DNA from: Polydactylus sextarius | Lineage: Eukaryota > Chordata > Actinopteri > Polynemidae | DNA length: 64,000 bases | Assembly (NCBI GenBank): GCA_016801845.1 | Contig: CM028924.1 | Location: 947,501-1,011,500 of the forward strand | Reading direction: 5' to 3' | In this document: positions 47,090 to 58,789 of the stretch, piece by piece | How positions within the stretch are numbered: position 1 is the first letter of the stretch | Layout: each line of letters opens with the position of its first letter | Notes under the pieces: model-generated | Databases searched by the model: none | What the model saw: only the letters and a program-made list of their open reading frames with translations | What the model was told of the DNA's origin: nothing | Program-made: the position numbers and the translations under genes

Positions 47090-48778
47090 ACCTGATCAGC
47101 AATGTGCAGAAACTAAATGAAATTGAAAACATTTCATGACAAAAATGATAACCAATAAACCTAAAACATATTATGTAATTTCTGTCTATTTCTGTCATTT
47201 TCGGTCGCTCTCAACACTTTAACATTTGTATGTTTCTTCAAGTGTTAATATTCCAGATATGTTTGGTTTTAATAAGTTTGATATTATAAAAACTGAGACT
47301 GACTTGTGATTGGTCAGGTGGGTGTATCGGTATCAGTCTTTGATACTGCAGCTCTGGCCACAAATTACATCACCGGTGCTCGATGGCAGCGCTCGTACGT
47401 GGGGGTAACTCTGACATTTGTACAGTGGGAGGAAGTGTAGGTGCATCATCTGTTTTTATGTATAATCCTCAATCTAAAGGGAAATACAGTTGAATTGAAA
47501 GAATCCGTGCTCACAAAGAAATCAGCGTTAATATGCACCTATTGTGTATTAGTAGTTCATTTACCTGTTCTCAGAATCTGGAATCTATGAATATATTTAG
47601 TAAGTTTAATTAATTTTATTTCTGCACTGAATGGTTTGTACTCAGGAGGCTCCAGGTTTCATGTTCACACTGGTGCAGTTAAATATAATTTGTTCATAAA
47701 ACATCCCAATAAAGTAACAAGGATGTAAATACAACAAATTAATTTCCAGATTTAACATTACTTGTCACGTGATGTTAAACTAACTAAAGGACAAACTGAG
47801 TCTTTATTCTTTGGGTTGTTGAGACTAGTTGAGAGACTTCATGAGATTGATAACCCGTATGTGACAGATGTCCCAGATCAAATTATTTGTGTTTTCCTTT
47901 GCAGTTCAGGTGAACATTTTCTTCAGCAAAATCATTTAAGTGTGACTCTCAGCTGCTCCCTGGGACCCGTGGTCCCTTCATCGAGTTTGGTCCCCAGATC
48001 TCCTCCTGCTTCCTGGCAGGTACATGTTCAAGGGGACTCGCACGCTGAGTTCATAGTGAAGGATTCGGGCAAAGAAATGAACTCACACATCTGTAATTCA
48101 ATTTAAGCAACTGCTGCTTGTAAACGTTATTGTCACTAACTGCTATTCAACAGCTGAGAAATGTGTGAGAAACACAGAGAGCCTATAAAACAGGATTTTT
48201 GTAAAAAAAATTTAAAATAGACATAGATTTTTGTTCATGGTTCATAAATATTTTATTCTTATTTCACACAAATGGAAACGGCACCACAGAGCCCATCTCC
48301 CATATTATTTAACTGATGTTTGCTCGGGGCTTAGAAACTTGCCCATTTTTCCTTTTTTTTTTTTGTGTTTTTTTTTTTTCTTGCTCTTCCTGAATCTGAT
48401 AACTGGCCAAATACTTTTGCCAAAAACCTCGGCCTATGTTTTTCCCAAGATAGTATCATAATGCTTCTTTTTATTACCTGAGACACAACATGATGTTGTT
48501 GTGTCAGTGTGGAGGCACCGTTTTTGTCGTCGTGTTAAACACTTCAAACAACATTACATACATTAAACATAGTCGATGTAAAACAATGTGTCTACTGTGG
48601 CTCTGAGAGAGTTTTATTACCATTCATACTTAGGATTTCTCCACTAGTTTTGTGGTCTAAAATTTAAGATCAGTCATGATTGATGCTCAGCATTAGTGTC
48701 CTGTTAAGTATATTATTGTAGACAATAATAATGCATCATTATCTAATCTATGTCTGCAATTTTAATCTATTGTCTTTA
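47090..48778. other. Intergenic DNA, no gene seen
   Basis: A 114-codon plus frame at 47762-48106 has no recognisable domain; its GC-moderate part (47950-48030) was considered as a mobile-element or exon remnant but not identified. T-rich tracts lie at 48351-48380. Nothing else was recognised. Confidence 0.4.
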
Positions 48779-48802
48779 GAGAGAGAGAGAGAGAGAGAGA
48801 GA
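48779..48802. repeat. (GA)n microsatellite
   Basis: GA tract read directly. Confidence 0.95.
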
Positions 48803-49083
48803 CCGTATCCTTATTTCAACCAAAATGAGATTTTGATAATGCAGCTCGATGCCTTAGGATACGCTGCCTGAATGCTTCAAGCTTTTTATGTTTTTCCATC
48901 TAAAGAACTAGATAGAAAAAGAAGCGACACTATCCGACTGACATAACTTTTCCTGTCTCAGCAGGGTCGCAAAGATCATTACAGCGTAAGCATCCATTAC
49001 ATAAAGTCCCTATTCTCTTTCCGTAAGATTAATAGAAAAATGTTTGCTGAGCTGCACAATGCATGATAGCATGGATATTTACA

Positions 49084-49466
49084 CTAGGAGAAGATAAAAT
49101 GTAATGGTCTACAATTCAGCTGACTGACCAGATGGAGAGCCCTTGCTGAGGGTGACTCACTCCTCCTCTGCGGTACTCCTACTGCCACTACTTGCATCTC
49201 TCGTCCTTTTCCTTTCCTCTCCACTCCACCTGCTCCACCACCACTACTGCTGCTTCTACCTTTTGGATTGCTATATTTGTGACTGGGTCCATTGATGTGG
49301 AAAAAGCCATCATCTGGGCCAGTAGATCTGGAAATAGAGTACTCGTCGAGGTCGGCCAGAGACAAGCCTTGTTCCGTGAGAGTTCACCCAGCCAAGGGTG
49401 TAGGGAGCAATGAGTTCCAGCCCGCGAGAGCCGGAGGTCTCTGCTGGCTATTTTCTTGACATTCAC
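49084..49466 (-). other. Exon-like island of uncertain nature
   Basis: GC-moderate island in AT-rich DNA. On the minus strand a frame begins after an in-frame TGA near 49380 and reads TEQGLSLADLDEYSISR-STGPDDGFFHINGP, then a low-complexity SSSSGGGAGG stretch. GA followed by GTGAGT near 49160 could be a splice donor, but I see no good pyrimidine-rich acceptor upstream. A second minus frame (92 codons) and a plus frame (73 codons) are also open. The composition of the first 35 residues looks protein-like, but I recognise no family. A conserved regulatory element, a non-coding RNA exon or chance are equally possible. Confidence 0.2.
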
Positions 49467-49599
49467 TCTGGGGCCTGTGGTGTTTCTTAAAGCTAAGACA
49501 ACATATCCTACTGACTGGGGGATGTTCAGACCTTTGGGTCCTCATATCACTACTGTGCTTTTCGTAAACACATCGTGTTAGATTCTGTCTTCTGCCTGA

Positions 49600-49860
49600 A
49601 AATTTGAATTTATAAATGATTAGGAGCAGTGGAGGCTGAAGGCATAAATCAATAAACCTGGCTGGATGCAGGGCAGCTCAGCCAATTAGACCAACTGGAG
49701 GCTTTTGACAAGTAATAAGAAGACTTTAAATGAGTCAGAACAGGAAAGGTATGGATGGTATTTCAGTCATAGCGATGCATTTAAGGGCATCTAATGAAAA
49801 TTGGAATAGTGAATTTAATTAAAGCTTTTGTTCCTTTGTTTTGTTTCAGTCTTTGTAACA
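49600..49860. promoter_or_regulatory. Candidate conserved non-coding element
   Basis: ATAAATCAATAAACC near 49644 (HOX/PBX- and FOX-like), CCAATTAGACC at 49682, GACAAGTAATAAG near 49708, CATCTAATGAAAATTGG near 49789 and GAATTTAATTAAAG near 49811 occur in about 180 bp. There is no frame and no repeat. A strong candidate by motif density; conservation is inferred. Confidence 0.4.
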
Positions 49861-50288
49861 ATGAAATTAAGGCCATGACCTCATACTTAACAACTTGTTA
49901 AAAAACTAAAAAGCTAAACAAAGAAAAATCTCAATGCAACTGAAACCAACAATCAAAAACCCAAATTAATTTAATTCCACATTCATTTCATTTAGTTTGA
50001 TGATCAAACACAGGATATCTTATATTTCCTAAATGTCATTTCCATCTGTTCTCATAATTAAAGGTATGTTTTAACCCAAGAGATTCATGGGATCACAGCA
50101 CTTAGCTCATCTGGGAGTGAGCTAACCTCTCTCCCTCATCCCACTCTGAAATGGCCCTTAGGCCTGTACTGTGGCATAGTTAATGGAGTGCGCCTAGATG
50201 AATTATTAACGGTGCTTACATTTCCTTTATGCTTGCCATCCTATCGATATTCAACCCTTTGCATGCCCATGGGTATGTGGGTGGGCGA

Positions 50289-50304
50289 TTTTTTTTTTTT
50301 TTTT
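50289..50304. repeat. Poly(T) tract (T16)
   Basis: Homopolymer read directly. Confidence 0.9.
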
Positions 50305-50408
50305 CCAGGATGTATTGCCCTTTTCACACATACATGCCGGTCCCTTTCTGATACATATCGCTTTCACTGTGAGATGAGCAGAGTACGTTGAATAAAACAT
50401 CTAACTTG

Positions 50409-50449
50409 TAAAAAAATAAATAAAATAAAATGAAATAAAATAAAAAAAA
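50409..50449. repeat. A-rich (AAAAT)n tract
   Basis: Imperfect AAAAT/AAAT repeat read directly. Confidence 0.88.
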
Positions 50450-50499
50450 GTCCTTCCCACAGTTACAGTCAACAGAGAATTTAAGTGCCGGTGACAACA

Positions 50500-50760
50500 G
50501 TAAATTGTGACAATGCAGCGTTCTCAGTCCTCCAGTTCTTTGGGTTTACGCTGCAGGGACACCTTGAGGTGTACATTATTAAAGCATGCTTGGATTTATA
50601 ACATCATCTTCCATGGGGAGTAATCCAAGAGGTAAAATCAATGGCCAAAAAAACAGCATCCACAAACTATAAAACATCTCCTCTCTTACAAAGTGCTTGT
50701 AAACCTTTTTGGGCTATCATTGGTGGACTCGGCAGGATCACTCTGGGGAGATTCACATTA
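50500..50760. promoter_or_regulatory. Candidate conserved non-coding element
   Basis: Unique, even-composition block between two simple repeats, with GCTGCAGGGACACC and GGGCTATCATTGG elements. Weak inference. Confidence 0.25.
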
Positions 50761-50762
50761 AG

Positions 50763-50764
<2 letters not shown>

Positions 50765-50798
<34 letters not shown>
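50765..50798. repeat. (AT)n microsatellite, 17 units
   Basis: AT tract read directly. Confidence 0.96.
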
Positions 50799-50800
<2 letters not shown>

Positions 50801-50996
50801 AAAAGCAACCTCCTTGAATTCTTATGAGGTACATAAGGAGGTCATAAGGGAGCTATTACATTGACTTCTTTCCCTGGTATGTTGGGACCTATGACTAGAT
50901 TGTTCCCAGAGCAATATAATGCACTTAGGTCTAGAACCAAATTCAAGTCTTCACTGGGGTTAATCATCTTGGTAGCTCAACTATTGATTGTATGGC

Positions 50997-51014
50997 TGTG
51001 TGTGTGTGTGTGTG
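50997..51014. repeat. (TG)n microsatellite
   Basis: Nine TG units, read directly. Confidence 0.92.
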
Positions 51015-51217
51015 AAAGATATAGAGACTCTAAAGCAGATGGCAACTCATTTACCACCGGAAAACGAGAGAGAAAGCCTTTAAGCCATTTCATGTAAACA
51101 GTCAGCCTGTAAACAGTCATGAATTAAGGCATTTCCCTATGTGCCAAAGACAGCACAGCATCACTTATGTAACTGATGGAAGAGCAGTGCAGTAGTTTCA
51201 CTGATAAATATCAGGTT

Positions 51218-51248
<31 letters not shown>

Positions 51249-51249
51249 C
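51218..51249. repeat. (TTG)n trinucleotide repeat, about 11 units
   Basis: TTG tract read directly; the only sizeable pure trinucleotide repeat in the window. Confidence 0.95.
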
Positions 51250-51509
51250 GTCCAGTACAGTTGTAGCGACACCAATTTGACAAAGACTGGATGTAAACAA
51301 AATTAAAATAAATGAATCTCTACAAAGCTAAGAAAATGTATTCACTGCAAAAGAATAATAAGCACAAATGTATTCCCTTATGTAATAATACAAATTTGGT
51401 TGTAATTGCAAAAGATTTTTTCATCTCACGCCATGTTGAGATTGTTTGTGTACTGATGAAGTAGGCTAACTATCCAGGCAGCTCTGAAATGATGAATTTG
51501 TGGAAAATC

Positions 51510-51700
51510 TAATCTTGTTCCTTTTCTCTCTCAGCTCCATCTGTACCCGTTCCCTTTTTGTATCGTTACTCCATCCATTTTATTTGTCTCTCCATTCCTT
51601 CCTTTTTTTTCCTACACCCTCTCTTACCCTTTCCTCTTGCCTTTCCAAACAGTCTCCTCTTTGTACTGCCAGCCAATGTTTTCTCTCTTTCTGACTCAGT
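51510..51700. repeat. Pyrimidine-rich (C/T) tract
   Basis: Strongly C/T-biased on the plus strand for about 190 bp. It creates three overlapping plus-strand frames rich in S, L, F and P, which are not genes. Confidence 0.7.
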
Positions 51701-52600
51701 CAGTTCATCTTCCCTCCCTGAGGGCTCCGGGCATGCAGGTCCTCAGTGTCCTTAGCCTCTGCGGTTTCCTGTCTGACTGTATGAAAATGAATTTCTATGG
51801 GTTGTTAATAGACTGCCCACTCATATACATCTCATCACTCTCTGACACCATGAGGCTATGATTGCCCGCTGGTCTTTGCGGTAAGCCCTTCAGAAAGAGA
51901 TCCCCTTCTCTTCCTCATCAACCTTTAACACACTCGGTGCCAGAGCACACAGACTTCTGAGGAGGCTGTTGCTTCTGCAGGCGCTCCTATCTATCGGTAG
52001 TTCAATCTACATACAGAAAAAGTCAAATGCTCCAGTGCAGCTAGAGGCATGAAATGTTTTAAAACATGCATATGACTTCAAACACAGCAGTTGTTGGTTA
52101 ACTTGCTGTGTATTTGACCTCCAGTGCCGTTAGAGGACAGTGTTAATAAAGCGATGAGAGGTCAGGAGGTCTGGACATATGGCACTCAGTGCTTAATCAC
52201 AGTGATCTAACATTACATCCTCAGGGTTTCCTTTTTTGCACAGAGAACTTCTTAATTACAGTCTTATATGCAAAGCTTGTGCATGTAGTCCTTCACTGTT
52301 TAAATAACTGTACCAAATGAATGCTAATGAGATGCATGGTTAAGAAAATGTGATACTATGCACAGCTATTAACATACTTCTTCTTGATGAGCCATTAGAA
52401 AAATAAAATTCTATTCTGGTAACTGGAGAGCAGAGGAAGGGGCAGTTTGAGTTCTCTCAAATTCATTGTTGCATTGCAATGATTTTCTTTTTCATTAGAA
52501 GAAAATGTCTTGCTTTCGCTTTCTCAACAGAACAAACTGGAGTTTGGGTGCAAACTATTCTTAACTGCACCCAGCAGGGCACATTTGAGCTATTTCTGTT
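51700..52600. promoter_or_regulatory. Candidate conserved non-coding elements (group)
   Basis: Unique sequence with several denser patches: GGTTGTTAATAGACTGCCC near 51800, GCTAATGAGATGC near 52323, CTATTAACATACTTC near 52366 and TGCTAATTCACC near 52605. No frame of note. Boundaries between separate elements cannot be set by eye. Confidence 0.28.
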
Positions 52601-53835
52601 CTTATGCTAATTCACCAGTAATTGTTGAAGCCACACACCAACATAGCAATTCAAATGTCCATATTAATGTGCCCTTACAGTAACAATTTCTAATTCCAGC
52701 GTGTCAGCACCTCTTGGCAGAGATGGTATCTTTAAAAGGAAGCTCTCACACTCATTACAGCACACAAAGACACTGAAATAGAACAACATTCTTTTTTGTA
52801 CAACTGAAAATGGCATGCTTACAGACTGAGTTGATTCATTATGATGAAATATTGACACTTTATGTAGAAAACTGTAACACAAAGTAAACTGCTTTTGACC
52901 TATTCAAAGCTGAATGGATCTCTCCTTTCAGCAGATTCAAACTCAAGATTACATTTACTAATTAATACAAAAGAATTCAATAAAAACTTTTAATCTCTGA
53001 GTTGTCGATTTAAGGTGAATCAGGAGTTATTTTAAAAGTTTCAAACATCACGTTGTGGTAACATGAGTCATTTTAACACAGTTGTGTCAATATATTTTGA
53101 CCTATGTCTCATTTAAAGCCAACATTAAACTACAGATAAACATTATTATTTTGTCTTCTTCATGCTTAAGTATCTAGTTTGACAACACATTTCTCACGCT
53201 ACAATCAAACTAGATTAGAAACCTGGACGCAAATATGTGCAAATAGAGTAAACTCAGTTTGAACTGGATATGATGGACAGGATCTGTATTGACTGACGAC
53301 AGAAGAGATTCTTTGATTCTTCTGTCTCTGATTTGACAATTTCTTACTCGGGTCTGTTTATAGCTAATGTCAGCCTCGGTATGATGCTAACCAGAGCTAC
53401 AAGCTTGACAGAGTTCAGCCCCAGCAGTGCATGATGTTGTTGGTATTTATTATATATGCTACATACTGTAGATCTATACCATTGAGAAAAATCTCTCATC
53501 ACATTTTAAATCCCGATTTTAGTGGAAAGAGTAAATAAATTTCATATAAAACTGTTTTCATCATGTTCTTCCATCAGGGGACAGAAAATCAGAACAAACT
53601 GATTAAACTGTCCAGATAAAAACACTACATAGACAATATTTGTATTTTATCTTAGATGCCTAAATGTTCCATTTTTACAAATGAACATTTTTGGTTTTAG
53701 AAAGACACATCTACTTCGAATTAAAACCAATGCTTCTGATTTATCTGAGCGTTAGTTCAACACATCCTCAACATTGTTTGAGACCATCATGGTGATGATG
53801 CTCTGCAGTGCTGCAGGAACTGCTAAGAAATGACT
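52600..53835. other. AT-rich intergenic DNA, no gene seen
   Basis: No supported gene or repeat. Confidence 0.5.
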
Positions 53836-53839
53836 TGAG

Positions 53840-53995
53840 GAGTGTGACGAGGTGTTGACCTGGACTCTAAACTACAACGATTTCAGTCTGGGTTGAACAA
53901 ACCTGATCTAATTGAGGCTGTGGTGCACAACCTATAGGACCTAAAGAATCTGCTGTCGATGTCCTGGTGCCCAACACCTCAGGACACTAGAAGAA
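53840..53995 (+). repeat. Probable degenerate fish interspersed repeat
   Basis: The order CTGATCTAATTGAGGCTGTGG, then AGGACCTAAAGAATCTGCTG, then GTCCTGGTGCCCAACACCTC and AGGACAC resembles a recurring teleost repeat that I recall with the phrase TCCTGGTGCC-ACACC-CAGGACACC. The copy is decayed. Recognition is from memory and partial. Confidence 0.4.
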
Positions 53996-53999
53996 CATG

Positions 54000-56900
54000 A
54001 GGCCGACAAGGAATCATTTTGTTGTTGTGTCCAAATTATCATAACATCATAACAAAGAGGTTCAAATATCTTCATCCTTGAGTCCAATCTGAGAAATCCC
54101 TCGACCAAGTCTATAAAAGTCTGTATGTAGTAGAGAACAGACACCATATATGTTCGTGAGGGGAAGTATAGACATTTATAATTTGTGCTGTATGAACAGA
54201 AACAGGCAGGAACATTGTTGATGTGCATAGATTTTGTAAAAAGGCTTTGTTCCTTAAAGCCTTCATTGTTCTGCTTCATGGTTTAAATAATTCTCTAAAA
54301 TTTAAATTGTTCTTTAAAACTCTTTCATCATGCACAACTTAACTGTCTAAAATAGCTGAATAACAGAGCTAATGAATCACTTGTAAGTTAAAAGCATCAT
54401 TAGAAGCACATATCCATATAATTAAACTGACCCTTGGATGCTTCAGCGCACTCACGCTTTTCAGCTTCAACTTACATGTTATGGTTTGAGAAATATTAAA
54501 ACTTCAACATAAGTTTAGTGTCCAGTTAAGTTACTAAGATCTCATAATGATCTCTTTACAATGAAAAGACACTGTTTGGTTAAATCAGCCCTGACCTGTA
54601 TAAAACTGTAGAGCATAAATATGGAAATTCAACTTGTTAATACCAAGTTGTTCCATTTATATAACATAATCATAATATATAATATTAGAACAGATGGAGC
54701 AGTCTGCTGAGGTGTAAATGCGATGATCTTTACATTATGTTTACATGTGTTGCTGCCCACATCTCAGCACCATATTACTGATACCTACAGCTCTGAGGGT
54801 TTTTCTGTGATATGAGGATCAGAAAACAGACACATGCAGACAAACTGAACAAGAACTACTTTAGAATTGATTGGATAACATATTAATGTCAGTAGATAAA
54901 TGTGATTAAGAACAACAAGAATAGAAGCACATGATCTTAGTTAACGTTTCTTAGATGCAGAAGGTTTAATTTCCATTTATAATATTGAAAATCAAAACTT
55001 AATTTGGTTATTAAAAAAATCCTGATGGTTGAGGCTACGTCAACATTTTACATGAAGTCTGAACCAAACACACGTCGCTCATGTCAAGTTTTATACTTAT
55101 TTGCTCAGAACTCTAGATGATCACTATCACACAGACAAATAAGGAAATTCAAGACAAGTTTTCTCTATTAAAAAGCTCAAAGCTTCGATGTCAGTCTTTG
55201 TCATTTAATTTCGATTTATCAGAGCGACTGCTGAGAATTACTCCTGAATCAACAATTCTCTGCAGGAGTTTTTTTCTTCTTCATCATTTATCAAACTCAT
55301 TTGGTTTTGTTTATTCTGATTGTTGCGTAACTGTAAAGCAAGACACAAGTTTTCAAATCCCCCTAAATGTGAACCAAAGACATCACAAGAGTCTTCAAAC
55401 TACAAACTCTGACAGGACTTCACAATTAGTTTAATTTAAGATCCTCCAACCAGCTTTTGAAGGACACCAAGACCTGAGAGACATTTTCTGACTTTCTAGC
55501 AGCATAAAGAGATAGTCACTTCTGAGGAAACTGCTTCTTTCTAAGGTCATGTCAGTTGTTACGAACTGAATTGCTAATAACAAGCTGGAATATGTAAAAT
55601 TCTGTGGAAATTACTCTTCATTCACAAAGGATTTTGTTCAAGTCCGGAGAAGATCTTAGTGACTGTGCAGTAACCTGTAAAGGAGAAAATTCCCATCAGG
55701 TCTCATTGTAATTCAAGAAACATAATCCACAAAGTTAATTGTTTTGTGACACTTTGTGATCGGTTTATTACTTTTAAACAATTCAAACATCATTTCTGTA
55801 AATTGTGTACGTGCCCAAAGGCGATAATAATGACAAAGTAAACCTTGTGTGTGTTGTTGTGTGTTGACCACTTTATAGAATTTGTTTCAGATTTACAACA
55901 TCACTTGGATGTCAGATGTCAGTTGATCGTTGCACAAGTTCACCAACATGTCCCACGCGTTTCGAGGTAAAATCTGTTATATTGGACAGTTTTAAACCCC
56001 ACAGCTGAGTAATTTCATTGGATTGTGTTGTTTTCACACAAATAGAAGAATCATATTTCTTTTTGCCAGCACATTGCACACAACACACTCTAATTAATGC
56101 CAAACGAGACACTTGGTTTTCAATTTTTCATTTTTTTTTTTTCTATTTCTAGATCAGAGATTGCAAAGAAAAAAAAAGCAGCAGCAACAACAAGAAACAC
56201 TGTGAAAGGTGTGCGTTCATATCATTGTGCAAATAGTTTTTGCTGTTCTTCATTTTGAATGGTTCTTGTGGTGGAGAGTCGAGGGTGGGACGATTGCCAA
56301 CAGTTTTGTTTTACGGCTGTAAAACGTTGGAGGTCTGTTTTAACAAGACACAATGTCACACAGCACACCGAAGGTCTCCCACAGCCCATATATAAAATAT
56401 GTGTACACAAACACATACAATGCACAATTGTATGAAGTAACAGTCCAAAGAATTTCCAAACAGTACGAACTGTTACATTACATTAAATTAACATCTCATC
56501 TGAATTATTGTGCAGAGGGAACTGGTTCTTGGAGTTTAAGCGACTGCACAAGAAATCAGAAAATTCAAAATTCAAAATTAGATTCAGTACAACAAAAGAA
56601 AGAGGAGAAAATCTGAAAATATGTGAGATAAAAATACAAAACTAGAGTTAGTGAATAAATGAGCAGCAGAGTTTAAATCTACTTAAACGGATGAAATGCG
56701 TGTTACTCCAAGAAGCAGTGAATCAAATCAGTGGCGTAACAGCATGTTTGTGATTTGTCGATTAAAGTTGCCAATTATTTGAGCACCAGGGTTTCACTAT
56801 GTTGTTTGGAGATTTGTGAGGATTCTTGCCTCACCCCCTGTGGAGTCTTCTTCTTTTTATGTTTCAGATTTAGATCTAAATAAACAAGGTTCAGATTGAT

Positions 56901-57120
56901 TTGTTTTGCCCTCAAAGACTGTTTTTGGAAGGTTAAATTATGAAGTTGAAAGGTGATAACTAAGGCATCTGGATATGGTTCCCTACAAACTAATGTCTGG
57001 ACTGACTTTCTTCTGAAAACAGAATTGGCTCTGGCCTTTTGTAAACAACTTCTAAGTGAGTAGTATTTGTAGAAATACTCATGAAGGATCAACTTTGGTA
57101 CAACTCAGATGTACAAACTA
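54000..57120. other. AT-rich intergenic DNA, no gene seen
   Basis: Low-complexity, AT-rich sequence. Frames of up to 112 codons (53941-54279 minus, 55117-55434 plus, 56775-57092 minus) lack domains and are K/S/L/F-rich. No regulatory island stands out. Confidence 0.5.
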
Positions 57121-57129
57121 GATACTTTG

Positions 57130-57530
57130 TCTTTGTCACATTGAGCTGTTGATGGTTCTACTCACAGTCTCATCACTCTTTCTGACATGGTGTTGAACAT
57201 GGTGTTGAATGTGATCTCCCAGTCCACAATCCAGGACGTCCGCCTCCGCAACAAGTCTCTAAAATGTATTGTTGATGTGAGAAGTCAGTGCCACCAGTGT
57301 GTAACCACTGGAGCCACTAGGACATGGTGTCTTTGGTACATGGACTGTTGGAGACTGAGGCTCATATTAAAGGACTCCATAAAGCTGGGAGCCACAGGCT
57401 TTGAGCACCGTTGTGTTGACACCATGAGGTCTTGCAGCCTTGTAGTAGCAGAGCCGCCCTGGTTGTCTTCTTCATCAGGTGTGAATGACAGTTTTGTTAT
57501 AATTGAGCATCACATCACATAGCTACAGTG
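57130..57530. other. Unassigned GC-moderate block
   Basis: A 111-codon plus frame starts at 57187 with a local direct repeat (ATGGTGTTGAAC-ATGGTGTTGAAT). The composition (many C, W and R residues) does not look like a typical domain, and I recognise no family. It could be an old mobile-element piece or an exon remnant. No splice sites or polyadenylation signal give support. Confidence 0.3.
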
Positions 57531-57901
57531 CTGCAGCTGCAATAAGCTCCAGGTATGAACATTTTTCTCTTACAGTATATACAACTTATATGGATTTGTA
57601 GTTTTTCTTTTTTGTTTTTGTACCTTTTATATTCATCAAAAGACTTCTGCCTTCAGGCCACAACCTAACATCTGTACAAGTGTGTTAACAACAACTGAGA
57701 GTTTACACCACATGAAGAAGGGAAATCATAATTCCCACAAGAACTCTGGCTTTGTTCAGGTGACAGGTAAATCAAATTTGTTTCTCAAATCTTTATTACA
57801 ACTTGTCCACATTGTTCTTTGCAATCGATCGGATTAGATTTGTGAGTCCAGTCAGCGACAGCCTATCTGCATTGTTTGTTGTAGAAACAACACAGGCCTC
57901 T

Positions 57902-57925
57902 ATAACTACATAACTACATAACTAC
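57902..57925. repeat. (ATAACTAC)3 short tandem repeat
   Basis: Three perfect 8-bp units, read directly. Confidence 0.93.
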
Positions 57926-58221
57926 TGTCACTCTGGAGGTGGAGTGACTCAAAACACACTCTGAAATTGGATTAGCGTAGCAGGTCTGAGATACATCTGT
58001 AGCAATACGACTGAAACCAACTCCAAATGTGGTGTGTGCTCTCCAGGGCTATCTACCTATAAATGACCTGTGTCGACTCATTTTGGTCGCTTGGTGAGAT
58101 CAAACTGACCTTGGATATGATGTATTTTTAATAATACATGTCTAGTTTACCACAGTGGCAGTCGACAGCTCGTCTCCTCTAATATGATAAAATCAAGCTG
58201 CAGTAGTGGCACATAAAATTC

Positions 58222-58436
58222 TGTTTAACATATTCCTCTTGTTTATTTAACCTATAAATACATTTTAAAAATTCCTCTGTCTTCCAGGTCATAAACCTGC
58301 ATAAAATCACCGTGTATGTGTGTGTGTTGTTTCCACAGCTCCTGGTACATTTTGAGACAGAGCCAGCCTCGTTTCTTACTTCTGTGCTGAGCTGCACTCA
58401 CCTGTTACTGCTGGCTGTAGCTTCATATTTATAGTG
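58222..58436 (+). repeat. Teleost interspersed repeat, GCTAAGCTAAGCTAA family, copy 2
   Basis: TTTAACATATTCCTCTTGTT matches the left half of the family. GAGACAGAGCCAGCCTCGTTTC at 58352 and CTGCTGGCTGTAGCTTCATA near 58408 match its right half. The central GCTAAGCTAA motif is eroded to GCTGAGCTGCA. Same orientation as copy 1 at 2786. Confidence 0.65.
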
Positions 58437-58789
58437 AACAAACATTCAAGTTGTACTAATGTTAATGTCTCCAAAAAAGAAAAAAAAAAAAGAAAAGTGA
58501 ATGAGAATGTTTTCCACAATCAATCACTATCTCGTATTAATTTGTAGCTATATTAACACTGATGATGCTCTAATTAGTTCATAATGAATTTGGATTTTCA
58601 GGCTTAACCAAACTGGGATGATGATTGTGATGATGCATTTGATTAGTGTGACATGTAATTTTGAAATTAAAGGAGCAGTATGTCAGATTTTGGGCAGCCA
58701 AATTCAAAACACTGTTGCATGTTGCACAAACATGAAATATACACTAATGTGGTAAAGTTACATGTTACAGTCACCAACACATTTTGTTT

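Noticed and set aside
47762..48106. 114-codon plus-strand frame, considered as a receptor-like exon
   Set aside because: No cysteine spacing or domain pattern and no splice sites at the edges; treated as chance.
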